A stretch of DNA of 64,000 nt from Scilla litardierei (Eukaryota; Streptophyta; Magnoliopsida; Asparagales; Asparagaceae), in the NCBI GenBank assembly GCA_030789695.1, contig CM061142.1, forward strand, positions 357,529,486 through 357,593,485, in the 5' to 3' direction. Below the pieces are notes generated by a model that was given only the letters and a program-made list of their open reading frames with translations, made no database searches and was not told the origin of the DNA. The position numbers and the translations under genes were made by a program. How positions within the stretch are numbered: the first letter of the stretch is position 1; the number at the start of each line of letters is the position of its first letter. Shown here piece by piece: positions 11,369-23,248 of the stretch.

Positions 11369-14300
11369 TCAAGCACTGCTCGGAAAAAGATGCGGGAAGC
11401 GCTCTCTCATATCATCTTCACGCTCCCAGGTGGACTCTCCAGGTGATCCATGACGCCACATCACTCTCACCAGGTCGACTACTTTCCTCAATTGCTTCTG
11501 TCGACGGTCCAAAATCTGCACTGGCTGCCGGTCATATGTCAGGTCCGGACGGACCGTAATCTCTGAGAAATCCACAGTGTGCGACGGATCACTGACGTAA
11601 CGACGTAACTGAGATACGTGGAATACATCGTGAACTCCCTCCAAAGACGGTGGCAGAGCAAGGTGGTAGGCCACTGCTCCCACACGCTCTAGCACATTGA
11701 ATGGCCCAATATACCTTGGACTCAGCTTTCCCTTCTTTCTGAAACGAATGACTCCGCGGTTCGGAGAAATCTTCAGGAAGATGTGATCTCCAGGCTGAAA
11801 CTCCAAGGGTCTCCTCTTGGCATCTGCCCAATGCTTGAATCGATACTGTGCAACTCTAAGCTTCTACCTGATGTCTCTCATGACATCCACAGCTTCCACT
11901 ATCATCTCTGGACCCAACAGCTCTCGATCTCCAATGTCATCCCAGCTCAGTGGCGATCGACATTTTCTCCCATATAAGGCAGCAAACGGCGCCATGCCAA
12001 TGCTCGCCTGGTAGCTGTTGTTATATGAAAACTCTACCAAGTGGAGATGGTCCTCCCACGATACCTTCAAATCGAACGTACAAGCTCGCAGCATATCCTC
12101 TAGAATCTAAATAGTCCTCTCGGACTGGCCGTCGGTTTGCGGGTGGTACGTCGTGCTGAAACTCAGACTCGTACCCAAATTCTCCTACAAACTTCTCTAG
12201 AACTGAGATGTGAACCTCGAGTCTTTGTCAGACACGATGCTCACGGGGATCCCGTGTAAGCGTACAATCTCCTACACGTACACAGTCTACATCACGACTA
12301 ACTCGAAGAGGAAATTAAAAGAGAAGTAGAAATGAACTTTTACCTCCAGATATTTCCTCGCCAAAGCTTCTGTAGACTGGCCCACTCGGAATGGGATAAA
12401 GTGCGCAGACTTAGTCAATCGATCTACGATCACCCAGAATGCGTCGTTCTGCCTCGGGGTCCGAGGTAAACCAGTCACGAAATTCATCGTAATATATTGC
12501 CACTTCCACTCCGGGATATGAAGCGGTTGCAGCAACCCAGCAGTACGATGGTGCTCAGCCTTCACTTATTGGCATATCAAACACTTGGCAACGCTCCGTG
12601 CCACACTCCTCTTCATGCCAATCCACCAATAATTCAGACGGAGGTCCTTTTACATCTTGGTGCCACCAGGATGTATAGAATATGGCGAGCTATGAGCCTC
12701 GCTCAAAAGCTCCTCATGAACATCACCTGCAGGTACGCAGAGTCTACTGCCGTACCGCAGTGAACCATCCCCATGAATCACGAACTCCGTCCGAAGTCCA
12801 GCTTCAACCTGCCTCCTGATCATCTGTAGCTTCGGATCTCCTGCCTGTGCTGCCTTGATCCGATCCACGATCGTGGACTGGATCTGCAAATTCATGAATG
12901 AAAGAACCACACCAGGTAGGACGACCTCCAAATCCATCTCTCTCAGCTCCTGCTGAATCCTCCAGTCAGCAGTATGCATCATCGCAGTAGGAAGTCTACT
13001 CAAAGCATCGGGTACTATGTTCACCTTCCCTGGGTGATACTGCAAGTCTATCTTGTAGTCAGCCATGAGCTCTAACTATCGTCTCTGACGCATGTTGAGC
13101 TCCTTCTGCGTAAATATGTACTTCAAGCTCTTGTGATCGGTGAAAATCTTCACACTCTCACCTAGCAAGAAGTGCCTCCAGATCTTCAGTGCAAATATCA
13201 CCGATGCCAACTCCAGATCGAGCGTTGGGTAATTCTTCTCATGAGTCCTCAATTGACGAGAAGCATACGCGACCACATGGCCATGCTGATGCAAGACGCA
13301 TCCTAGACCCTTCCCTGATGCATCACAATATACTTCGAAGCCTCCGCTCCGATCCGGTACTGCCAAAACCGGTGCTGTGGTCAATCTCGCCTTCAAGATA
13401 TTGAAGGCCTACTTACAAGCATCTGACCAAAGGAACTCCACATCCTTCCTCGTCAGCTTCGTCATCGGCTCAGCAATCTTCGAGAAATCCTTGATGAGCC
13501 GCCGATAATAGCCTGCTAAACCAAGGAAGCTCCTGATGTCTGACGCTGACTACGGAGTCGGCCAATCTCAAACTGCTCTGACCTTCTCCGGATCTACAGA
13601 TATTCCATCACCGGACACCACGTGTCCCAGGAATGTGACTCTGTCCAGCCAGAACTCGCACTTACTATACTTGGCATATATCTTGTGTCGTCTCAGCTTC
13701 TCCAGCACTGTCCTCAGATGACAACTGTGCTCCTCCTCAGACTTTGAATAAATCAGGATGTCGTCAATGAAGATAACGACAAACTTATCCAGGAAGTCAT
13801 AGAAGATCAAGTTCATCAAATTCATGAACATAGCTGGCGCATTGGTCACGCCAAACAGCATGACCACGAACTCATAATGTCCGTACTTCGTCCGAAAAGC
13901 TGTCTTCGGAACATCGTCCTTCTTCACCTTCAACTGATGGTATCCGCTCCTCAAGTCTAACTTCGAGAAAAATCTCGAACCTCCAAGCTGGTCGAAGATA
14001 TCGTCGATGCGCGGAAGCGGATACTTATTCTTCACCGTGACAACATTCAGCCCTCGATAGTCCACGCACATCCTGCGGGACCCATCCTTCTTCTTCATAA
14101 GCAAAACTGGTGCACCCCATGGTGACACACTAGGGTGGATGAAACCCTTCTGCAGCAACTCATCTAACTGCTTCCGCAGCTCCTCAAGCTCAGCAGGAGC
14201 CATCCGATACGGCGCCTTCGATATCGGATGCGCTTCCGGCATAAGATCAATACCAAATTCTAGAGCTCAGTCGGGTGGCAGACCCGAGATATCTTCCGGA

Positions 14301-14775
14301 AAGACGTCGTCGAAGTCTCTGACGACTGCTGGTCGCTCGATCTCCATCTCCATCTGCATAGCTGCAACAATCAGTACCTCCAGCTTGTCCCGATATCTGA
14401 TGGGCCCAAGCGACTCATCTCTATTACGGAACTCGAACTCCGGATGGCCTGGAATCCTAAATACCACCCTCTTGCTGTGACAATCGATCGAGGCGTGGAA
14501 ATCTCCCAACCAATCGATGCCAAGAACGACATCGAAATGTGGCAGGTCATGGAAAATGAAATCCGCGAAAAGTTCGTGTCCACTGACTACCAATGGAATC
14601 AATCGACAACCCAAATTCACTGTCACCACTCCGTTCCCTGTGGTGATGTCCCAACACTTAGGGAGTGTATGGGTGGAAATGGAGTGACTTGTTACAAATC
14701 TCCGGGATATGATGCACATGGATGCACCGGAGTCGAACAAGGCCAAGGCCGGGTGAGAGGACACTAGAATGGTGC
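11369..14775 (-). pseudogene. Element C pol: protease, reverse transcriptase, RNase H, integrase, chromodomain
   Basis: Sense order: protease with LFDSGASM (about 14735), reverse transcriptase (14242-13568) with intact FIDDILIYS, RNase H (13396-13076) with [13 protein letters not shown] and TDHKSLKYI, integrase with zinc-region EAHSSPYSIHPGGTKM (about 12690) and core (12565-11864), then a chromodomain at the C-terminus (QILDRRQKQ...RVMWRHGSPGESTWERED, about 11500-11400). Breaks seen: TGA at 14267-14269 where element D has CGA, TGA and TAG stops near 13565-13545, TAG at 13076-13078, and several around 12270-12100. The stretch 12272-12343 is a candidate intron, not a break. The protein would process, reverse-transcribe and integrate the element; this copy is dead. 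Chromodomains of this group direct integration to heterochromatin. Confidence 0.85.
12272..12343 (-). other. Candidate 72-bp intron inside element C integrase
   Basis: Sense strand reads ...CTGGAG|GTAAAAG ... GTGTAG|GAGATTG. Removing it joins LARKYLE to EIVRLHG, restoring the continuous integrase core seen in relatives; left in, the frame meets a stop. Element D has a 69-bp GT-AG interval at the identical place (58503-58571). The size is near the minimum for plant introns. Confidence 0.7.
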
Positions 14776-14889
14776 CTAAGATATAAAAGAACTACGGTCA
14801 AACCAAGCTACTCTAACAAACAAGTCAAGCAAGCAACACTAACAATAAGATCTAAACTATGAAATGAAAGACTATGATTAAAGAGTTAC
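14776..14889 (-). other. Candidate 114-bp intron at the Gag/protease junction of element C
   Basis: Sense strand reads ATTGCAG|GTAACTC ... ATATCTTAG|GCACCAT. Splicing joins DGVIA to GTILVSSHPALALFDSGA in frame (phase 1), giving the usual continuous sequence of this gypsy group. Unspliced, Gag reads 15 more residues and stops at 14852. Element D has a matching interval at 55988-56076. Confidence 0.7.
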
Positions 14890-16035
14890 CTGCAATAACT
14901 CCATCCAGCTCCTCAGTCTCAACAGCTGTCATGGTATAAGCCGGCCTCTGGGGTTGCGCTGCTTGCTGAAACATCTGCCTCTGTGGCACCAAGGGTGGTC
15001 CACGAACAGCAGGTCCTCTCTGGACTGGGGCAGGCGCTCTCATCTACATCGGGGCTGTTGCTCCAACCATAGCATGACGGGCTCTCAGACAATCCTTCGC
15101 AGCATGCGAGGCGTCTCCACAAACTAAGCACAATCCCAGCTTCCTCCTACAGTTGACTTGAACATGTCCTGGCTTGCTGCAGAAGTGGCACGGGTCCTTG
15201 TTCTGATTCTGCACTGGTGCTCCAGGCCTCTTGAATGGCACCGTCTGAACTGGCCTCATCGCCGGCCTAGCAGGTGGCCGGTACTGCTCCATAGGACACT
15301 TCCCTCTATCAGCTGAAGGGTCAGGTAGACGCGATATAATCTCATGATTCTTCGCAGCATCTAGCACAGCTCTCATAGTTGTGAAATCTGCTGAAGACAT
15401 AGAAGCCTGAATCTTCGGACGCAGTCCCTGACGAAAGTGATCAGCTCGCTTCTCCTCCTTCCTTACCATATGCGGGGCAAAACGACTCAGCATCTCAAAC
15501 TCTGCTTCATACTCCTCAACAGTCATATTCCACTGCTTCAGATCTATAAACCTGCTCAACAGCTCCCTCCTAGCAGACTTGGTGAAATACTTATCCTTGA
15601 ACATCGATCTGAAGGTCTTCCACTCCACTGGCTTCTCAAGACGCCTCTCCTCAATGCGCCACCAGTTCCTAGCATTCCCCATTAGCTGCATCTTTACTAT
15701 CTCGACTCGAGTATCATCAGGGATCTTCGCTGCTACCAACTTCTCCTCAGTTCTCTGGATCTACTCATCAGCAGCTAGGGGTCCTTCCTTCCTAGAAAAT
15801 GTCCTCGGCTGAAGCTCATTGAACTGCTCACTCCTGGAGCAGCTCGAGGGACAGGCAGAGGTGGTGGTGGTGCAACTGGGGGAGCCTGGGCAGCACGTTG
15901 GGACTGCTGAACCAACTGATTCTGCACATCCAGCATCTCTCTCATCAAGCCCAGAAACTGATGAAACTCTCTACCCTGGTCTTCCGGAACTCCATCTCCT
16001 GAGCTCCCCGATCGGGTAGTACGTCGCCCTGCCAT
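14852..16035 (-). pseudogene. Element C Gag with two zinc knuckles
   Basis: Starts at ATG 16035 (MAGRRTTRSG), homologous to the Gag start of element D (MAGRPHTRNG). It has a proline-rich N-terminal segment, the retrotransposon capsid region (MGNARNWWRIEERRL, FTKSARRELLSRF, EYEAEFEMLSRFAPH; 15690-15450), and two adjacent CCHC knuckles CHFCSKPGHVQVNC and CLVCGDASHAAKDC (about 15190-15080). It is broken by a frameshift near 15790, TAG at 15761-15763 and TAG at 15044-15046. After the second knuckle a conserved YTMTAVE segment leads to the donor site of the candidate first intron. Gag forms the particle that packages element RNA. Confidence 0.85.
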
Positions 16036-16135
16036 CCTATTGACAGAAAGACATAGATTAGACTCGTACAATTACTGGATGATAATAAAATGAAGTTCAA
16101 TACTTTGACTGTTTCGAATTTGCAGAAAGGGTGGG

Positions 16136-16152
16136 ACCTGTATGGGCCACCA
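16136..16152 (-). promoter_or_regulatory. Primer-binding site of element C, tRNA-Ile type
   Basis: Plus strand ACCTGTATGGGCCACCA differs by one base from the 3' end of plant tRNA-Ile(AAU) as recalled (ACCTGCATGGGCCACCA). It lies 8 nt from the LTR edge at 16161, the same spacing as in D and E. Confidence 0.8.
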
Positions 16153-16160
16153 CTAAAACA

Positions 16161-16805
16161 TGGCACGCCCCGCTTCCCAAAAGTACGGAGGTGAAGCGTG
16201 ACTAAGGCCCGCTTAGGCTGGAGTTGAGAGCTCAGACCCAATAAGCGTCTGTGGTATTCCAAAACGAAGGAACAGGTCCCTGCAAGTTAGTACGGAACAA
16301 TAAGAGTATTGAAAGGAAAATCATAACATTTTATTCCAAAAATAATCATCCAAAGTACTGAGAGTCTGAAACGCCCGAAGGGCTACAACTGCAGAAAAGA
16401 AAACTACCGGTGCAAGCACCCAACCTAGACATGAAAACAAAAGGTGCTACGCACCCAAAGTAAACTGGAACAGAAACTCCGGAACAGCAACGAGAGGCCT
16501 CTAACGCTGGTCCTCCTCTGGATTGTACTCTGGATCACTATCCTCCGGCTCCACGTCTGCTGACAAGTCCGCCTCGTCGACGTACTCTGGCTCAACACCT
16601 GACGTACAGCACCAAAAGAAGGAACTGTACGTCAGGTAAGGTCTACAAAAAGGGGTCAGACCAAACTGCAAGTGTACCGACTATTTAACAATGGTTTACT
16701 GGTTTATTAGCATGCTGAGGTTATAACAGGGGAACAAAAGAAAGTAAACGCAGCAGGAAAGTAAAATGTGACAAGTAGTAGTCGTAGCGTGTGCTACCAA
16801 CTACG
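16161..16805 (-). repeat. 5' LTR of element C, inner part
   Basis: U5 end of the C 5' LTR, homologous to 8312-8962. It is interrupted at CTACG (16801-16805), where element F is inserted, and continues at 37018. Confidence 0.9.
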
Positions 16806-18558
16806 TGTAATGCCCTACAAGCTACTGCACAAGTACTAGAGGGGGGGTGAATAGTACTTTAAAATAATAAAGAGTATAATTCCAAATTAAATTGCAAACA
16901 ACTACCAAATCAATTTGCGGAAGCTTAAATTGAATGACAACAACAAAATTAACAATGCAAACAAATGATGTTAATGGGTTCGGATCCACCCAAGTCTCCC
17001 CGACTTGTTCCCGGTGATCCTACGTCCCAACCACCCGGATCCCCTCCGGATACTTAGGTTAGAATCCTTAACCCAAGATTTCCACTATGAATATCTTGTG
17101 AAAAACATTCACAAGATCAAATCATACAACAACGGCAATAGTGAATCCCACAACCCGGGATCACAACCTTCTCTCATAACCGAGAGAATCAACAAGCAAT
17201 ATAAATGAGTTTATATTGAAATAAGCAAACTTACCACAAAATCATATACCTTGAGTTTTTCTTACCCAATAGGTGAAATGGAGGATTTGAGGAAGATGAA
17301 GTCACCAAGTCCTAGCACCAAGGAAATGACCAGCAATAGGTGCCTAGGGATGATTTGGAGACTTGGATCAAGCTATAGCTTGAAGAGCTCACCAAGAACA
17401 AGCTTCTCTCAAAAGGGATTCTAGATCTAGAATAGTGAGAGAATGGGTTTCTTGTGAGGAAGAGAGCTTTAGATTTGAGTGAGAATGGCTATCTCTTTTG
17501 ATCTCAATGAATCTCTGAATGGAAGCTCTAACCTAGAAAGAAATGACCTAGGTTCGTATTTATAGGGTTCCATAAAAACAAGTTAGGTCATTCTCCAACG
17601 GATAGAAATCTGGGAGAATTAGTCGGTCAAAGAACAATCACTGACCGACTAGTTCATCAACTAGTCGGTCAATCAAACAGCATGGACCGACTAAGAGAGG
17701 AACTGAGAAGAAAGAGAATTTCAGACCTAGAAATCTAGTCGGTCCAAGAAGACTTTCTGACCGACTAGTTTCACAACTAGTCGGTCAGTCAGTGAACGTA
17801 GATCGACTAAGAGGCAAAATAAAATAGTCTGAACACAAGTTGACTTAGTCGGTCCAAGAACCAAAGTTGACCGACTAGATTGTCAACTAGTCGGTTACCA
17901 AACGTTCTTAGACCGACTAACGATAAACAGTAGCTTAGGAGAAATTTAGCATGAACAGTAAGTCACAACTAGTCGGTCAAAGAAGCATCACTGACCGACT
18001 AGTTCACAAACTAGTCGGTCGGTGAGTCAACGTAGACCGACTAACTGTAAACAGTAGAGTCCAAGAAATTAAGGAATCAAACTAGTCGGTCCAAGAAGAG
18101 TTGCTGACCGACTAGATCACAATCTAGTCGGTCAGTACTTCTTCTTGTACCAACTAACATGCACAAACAAGTCCGAATCGAAGCGCGACGCTTCGAGGAA
18201 GTTAGAATGAACTTGTACTAAGATCCTAGAGCTACGATATGAGCGTTATGAAGTTAGAATCGTAAGATATACTCAAGGCTTAACATTCTATATATCGAAG
18301 CTAAAAAGACTATAAATAAAACCTTAATAAATGGTCTTCGAGAGCTTCGATTGATTCTTCATAACTTCCAAAACGGCGCAAGAGCTTCAACGAAGCTTTA
18401 GGCATGAATACGAGTTTTGTGAAGTGTTGAGATGTCGCTTTGAATGTTCTCGTGAATTTGGCAACGATCTCCAATACTGCGCTCACAAATTGTTAGTTCA
18501 TGGATTATTTATGTTTGCTCATCATCAAAACCAAATCAGGTGAGTCCAATATTCAACA
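16806..18558 (-). repeat. 3' LTR of element F (1,753 bp)
   Basis: Plus-strand ends TGTAATGCCC and ATTCAACA. A minus-strand TATA box (TATAAATA) lies at 17557-17564. From 17620 to 18135 there are six paired inverted motifs, each AGTCGGTC then GACCGACT about 15-25 nt apart, forming a palindrome cluster. Confidence 0.9.
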
Positions 18559-18860
18559 TTCTCCCCCTTTTTGGTGATGACAAACCAACATAAATAATAA
18601 TCAAAAATAATGATTCAAATGTAAAATACTTACTCCCCCTGCATTGATGACATGTTAATTCCAAAATGAATATATATGAATTGCATCAATCAGACGAGTA
18701 AGATAAATAAAGAGAATCGATTTTCGAAATATCGGATTTTGAAAATCCTTATATGTATCTTAACTCCCCCTGAATCTAACACATCAAATTAGAATCTTGG
18801 AAATTGAGTTAAATTTTCATTTGCCCTATTTATTATCATTATCTCTCCCCCTTTGGCATT
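18559..18860 (-). promoter_or_regulatory. Polypurine tracts of element F (multiple)
   Basis: Plus-strand pyrimidine runs TTCTCCCCCTTTTTGG (18559), ACTCCCCCTG (18632 and 18767) and TCTCTCCCCCTTTGG (18843) are purine tracts on the sense strand. The first touches the 3' LTR and should prime plus-strand DNA. Repeated tracts upstream of the 3' LTR are a known Sirevirus trait. Confidence 0.75.
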
Positions 18861-19551
18861 ATCCCAAAAATGGGGGGCATACAACGACAACAACTAGGAA
18901 ATGAAAAATCCAACATCGGGAGTCGTAGACATTGACGATGGAACTAATTGACACCAAGGGAAAAATGATGAAATCAAATCAAGGTGTGCCAAATTGTCCA
19001 TTATCAAAAAGCGATAATCAAAATCATCAAAAATAATATTTGGTATTTTTTTTCATTTATTGAATAATGAAACATACTCTCCAATATTCAATATTCTTGG
19101 TTAAATTTGTGCATGGAAAACAATTGTATACAATTATAGAATTTCAATCTATTTAACCAAGTTTTTCAATCGTCGAGCGACGATTTTACATAGCATGGAC
19201 ATTGAATGAGAATTAATGTGCACGAGGAAGTAAATATCACAACATGAACAACGGTGTATATATAGATAGAACCATCATGAGTACATCCAAAAAGATATCG
19301 ATACATCAAATGCAACATACCCATCAAAAAGAAATACATCATATATCATTAATACAACATCATCATGAGAACATCATCATCAACATCATCAACGTCCAAC
19401 AACAAAAAATACAACACATCAAAATATCCAACACCGACATCCAGAAAACTCAAAAATACATCAAATCAACCCTCAATCTCCATCCTAACCCAAAATACTC
19501 TCAAAAAGATATATCATCCAAAGAGTAGTGGAGAGTCCTCGGAACAGACGA
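18861..19551 (-). other. Element F 3' non-coding region
   Basis: AT-rich sequence between the env-like ORF and the purine tracts, with ATC/CATCAT-type low-complexity stretches (19330-19450). No ORF with a recognisable product. Confidence 0.6.
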
Positions 19552-21189
19552 TCACGAGGAAGTGGCTGGATCTGCAGTGTCCGTGGGTCCAGTCGACAGA
19601 GAGGACTCAGGCTCTGCAGGGAGAAGAGGTGTCTCAACAGATGGGATCGTCGGGGCAGATGTGGAAACGACTGGCTCAACAGCAGGGGTCTCAACAGCAG
19701 CAGGCTCGTCAGCAGGAGTATTAGTAGGAGTAACAGCAGCCACAGAAGTCTGGACTACTGCTGCAGAAGGCTCTGGAACACCGGAAGAGGTGCCAACACC
19801 AGGAGCAGAAGTGGTAGCAGCAGCAGCAGTGGCCTCATCGCCACAGGCTAAGGAAGTGACAAGGTCGTCAATCTCCTCATCGTCCATCTCCTCGGCCTCA
19901 GAAACTGAAGGAGGAAGATCAACTCCCATCATCTGAGCCATACGGCAGACGACCTCCTCGGTACGAGCCAAACGCGACTCGTGCCGACGAAGAAGGCGTA
20001 CGACATCATCCAATGTAGCAGGAGGAGTGGGGGCTGCAGCAGCTGAGGGAGTGGCATGGGAAGTAGATGCGGTAGACCTCTGCACGTGACGAAGCGCCGC
20101 TAGAGATTTCTTAACGGTCGTCGCGTTCAGAGGAGTACCCAAGGGACGCTCATCGTCAGGAGGGATAGGAACTCGGAAATGACGAAAGACAAGGGTCAAC
20201 AGACACGGATATGGAATATGCGCAGATTTATTGGTCTTGCGTATACACTCGAAAGAGTCCATCTTATCGAGTATAACGCGAGCCCAATTAATCTCGCAAC
20301 CCAAGAAAAGAGCGTAGATAAGCTTCAAAAATGGCTGGGATGGAAGTGAAGATGAGCCATACTTGGGAAGCTAGCACGACTTCAGAATAAGATTCAATAC
20401 CCATGCATTTGGCTTAAACGACTTCGAAGGAACTCCAATAAAGGCAGGAGGGATCACATGGAAGATGTCTGAAAGAACGGACTGATCCAAGGAAGATATA
20501 TCGTCGACGGAAATGTCAGAAGGAAGGAGACCGGACGACGAACAACCAAGTATCTCCCCCAAGATTTCTGCCGTGAGAACTATAGGAGTTCCCAAGACAG
20601 TAGTCTCGATGGAGTGACTCGCGTCGTAGTGGCCTCGGACACGATTGGCATAGAACAATTTCACTAGGCGAGGATATGGTTTAGGATTGGCCTTAAGATC
20701 ATAGCGGAGATAATCAAGGAGACCACTATAGGAGAGGAGATCAACTAAGCCAAGGATATCTGAAAACTGAACATAGTGCTCCAATAGCATCGGGCAGTGT
20801 TCAATACGGTTGTAGGCCGCGAGACACATAGGGTCGTCGCGACACAACGATATGTCAACACCACCCGCTGGCATTGGGCCCTTTCCCTTTGGCTGGCGAG
20901 TCCTAGGACGAAGTGGAGGAGTGGGTTCCCTATGGCTAGGCTCATCCTCAGGCACAAACTCAGTGTCGGAATCGGGAGGAGTCGAGGGTGAGTGGAGTAT
21001 GGGCTTTTTGGTCTTAGATTTTCTGGGTTTGACCGTCGGCGTCCTCTGCTTCTTCAGAGGAGGCGAAGACGGAGAAGCTTGGGTAGATTTAGCATGACGC
21101 TTGGGCTTAGGTGGATTCCTAGGGTCGGAAGGCTCTATAGACATAGGAGAAGCCCCAGACGAAGTGTTAGGAATCCTCGTCTTTGCCAT
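19552..21189 (-). pseudogene. Env-like ORF of Sirevirus F, one in-frame TAG
   Basis: A frame of about 545 codons from ATG 21189 (MAKTRIPNTSSG) to 19552, broken only by TAG at 20371-20373. The N-terminal 130 residues are proline-, serine- and lysine-rich and could hold nuclear localisation signals (KKQRTP, PRKSKTKKP). A central globular part (LVDLLSYSGLLDYLRY, LVKLFYANRV, VLGTPIVLTAEILGEILG) is the type I recall for plant retroelement env-like or putative-transposon proteins. After the stop comes a further globular part with KLIYALFLGCEINWARVI, then a serine/threonine/alanine/proline-rich, low-complexity C-terminus with a possible coiled coil (DDVVRLLRRHESRLARTEEVV). No signal peptide or clear membrane span is visible. 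The role of such ORFs in plants is unknown. I chose the second ATG because the first 26 codons look like leader. Confidence 0.7.
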
Positions 21190-21604
21190 GATTGTGGCAC
21201 GACGAGTACAAGCAAGCGATGACGGAAGATCAAATACCCTAATACAAACCCTAGAACTGAAAAACAAACTGAGATTAACAAGCCCTAGATGAAAAATCGA
21301 AACCCTAGTTCACCTAGAAGTTGAAATCAAGGAGAGCAAACCCTAGAATAGGAATCGAGACCTAGGAGAGGGAGATATACCTAGGAGGAGTCGGTCGACG
21401 GCGGCGGACGGCGGGGATGGCCGGAAAACTGGCCGGAAGTCGAAAGGTCTCGAGAGGGGAGAGGGTTTTTGCGGGCTTGAGCTGAGAAAAACAACCGACT
21501 AAATGAAGAGGAAATCGGATAAAATCGTTTTAAGTCGGTCGAGATCTGGAAAAGACACAAATGCCCTAACCTACTTAGTCGGTCACAGTTCAAGAACTGA
21601 CCGA
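21190..21604 (-). other. Element F spacer before the env-like ORF
   Basis: Non-coding part of F between the env-like start and the CACTA insertion; it contains further AGTCGGTC/GACCGAC motifs at 21535-21604. It continues on the other side at 27487-28001. Confidence 0.6.
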
Positions 21605-21632
21605 CACTACTACAAAATGGACCTTTAATAGC
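21605..21632 (+). repeat. Left terminal inverted repeat of the CACTA element
   Basis: Starts CACTACTACAAAATGGACC and continues to TTTAATAGC. Its inverse is at 27456-27483 with one mismatch at the 14th base. Confidence 0.95.
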
Positions 21633-22075
21633 GCTTAAAAAAGGTCTTTAATAGCGCTTTACAAGCGCTGTCTATCTCGCCGCTGCTAAAGGGGGGCTGC
21701 TTTTAATAGCGCTTTACAAGCGCTGTTAAAGGGGGCCTTTAACAGCGCTTGTTAGTGCAAGCACTGTTAAAGGGGGGCCTTTAAAAGCGCTTGTTTGTGG
21801 AAGCGCTGTTAAAGGGGGGCCTTTAACAGCACTTGTTTGTGCACGCGCTGTTAAAGGGGGGCCTTTAACAGCGCTTGTTTGTGCAAGCGCTGTTAAAGGG
21901 GGGGCCTTTAACAGCGCTTGTTTGTGCAAGCGCTGTTAAAGGGGGGGCCTTTAACAGCGCTTGTTACTGCAAGCGCTGTTAAAGGGGGGCCTTTAACAGC
22001 GCTTATTTGTGTAAGCGCTGTTAAAGGGGGGGCCTTTAACAGCGCTTGTTACTGCAAGCGCTGTTAAAGGGGGGC
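21633..22075. repeat. Left subterminal palindrome array (CACTA)
   Basis: About ten units of roughly 41 bp. Each is nearly self-complementary, with arms TTTAACAGCGCTTG and CAAGCGCTGTTAAA separated by TTTGTG-like 4-8 nt, joined by GGGGGGCC. Such repeats in CACTA elements bind the accessory transposase protein. This identity is inference from position and structure. Confidence 0.85.
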
Positions 22076-22550
22076 CTACAATTCTGTACTTGGGTCATTT
22101 CCCGGTCTGTTAAATGTTACTCTTAGAGCTGTCCCTTTTGTTGACGCCAGTTATTGACGCCAGTTATTAAATTTTATCTTTTTGATGTTATTCAACCGAT
22201 TGAATAACATCAAACTCAACGGATTGAAACAAGGAGCCGAACTGAGATAGAAAAGAATATCATCTGCTTTTATTTTCTAGTGGTGGGAATCTGTTATTAA
22301 TACATGAACAATGAACAAAAGAATATGCTCTCTACATGCGGAGGGAGTGTCAAGTTCCAACAAGAGAATTGTTAGAACCTATCGATCATTTCTTTTCCAC
22401 CTCTCCCTCTTCAAATTGAATAATCGAATCTTATTGTTTGTATCATACAATGAATACAAAAAAAAGAATGGCATTTGACGTTGATCATCATCATCATCCT
22501 CCTCCTCGTCTTATCCTTCATCCCAAAAATTATATTGTACGATCTTGATT
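22076..22550. other. CACTA core, left flank of the captured QWRF 3' end
   Basis: About 475 bases without an ORF. On the minus strand this lies just downstream of the QWRF stop codon, so it may be the captured 3' UTR and terminator region; nothing in the sequence proves it. Confidence 0.4.
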
Positions 22551-23248
22551 TCACATTCCACTCGTCCGCTTTGCTTGAATTAGTTGGCTTCTCAAGCTGC
22601 ACTCAGTCACCTAATAATAATAATAAATAGCAGAATAATTAACACATTTGCTAGCATTTGGTAAAGGCAAAATAGGACTTCAAATGCACCTGCAACTTAT
22701 GTGCTTCAGATAAGAGATTTCCACACTCCTCAATTAGAGCTCGTTCAGCACTAGCCAGCTCTGCCAGATCAGAGATTACATCTTCAATGGCTTCTGCCTG
22801 TAAACAAGCGGAAAATACAACAGTTACATGAAAGATGGGTGAATATTGTTAATAGCTACATTACAACACAAAGTTCAGTTCCCCACTTGGAAATTAAATA
22901 GATGGCTATTATGGGTTATTTTCACCGAAATAGAAACATTCTCACCTTCGGTATAAACTTCTGAACATTGTAAGATAGAGAATCAAATATATTTGTTGTG
23001 TAGTCGAAAACATCCTTGACATCATTTACATCGGCCTGAAATTGAGATGAGATATATAGCTCCATGTTATATCGGCACATCAGAAAAGAAAAATAACCAG
23101 TGCCATAAAGAAACAAGTGACATCTACATACCCTCACATTCCCACTGATTGGTAGTCTAAGAGAAGTCTCCTGCAGTGCTTTTGTAACCCATGTAAGAGA
23201 GCTTGAATAATCTTCTTCCAGAGCCGACCAATTGTCCAGATGTGGCAT
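22551..23248 (-). pseudogene. Captured 3' end of a QWRF/augmin subunit 8-like gene (four exons)
   Basis: Four exons with GT-AG introns on the minus strand: 23248-23132 (MPHLDNWSALEEDYSSSLTW..., 39 codons), 23035-22946 (ADVNDVKDVFDYTTNIF..., 30), 22797-22690 (AEAIEDVISDLAELASAERA..., 36) and 22610-22551 (VTECSLRSQLIQAKRTSGM then TGA, 19 plus stop). All junctions are in phase 0, so 124 codons read through. The pattern W..LE.D.SSSL..., TLRLP, ERALLEEC and TxCSLR is that of the C-terminal region of plant QWRF proteins, whose AUG8 member is part of the augmin microtubule-nucleation complex. The N-terminal part, including the QWRF motif, is absent. The natural stop codon is kept. Family assignment is from memory of the motif pattern. 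Confidence 0.75.

Noticed and set aside
21633..22075. Regularly spaced repeats resembling a CRISPR array
   Set aside because: Units are palindromic with no unique spacers, in plant DNA, and sit just inside CACTA terminal repeats; they are subterminal repeats.
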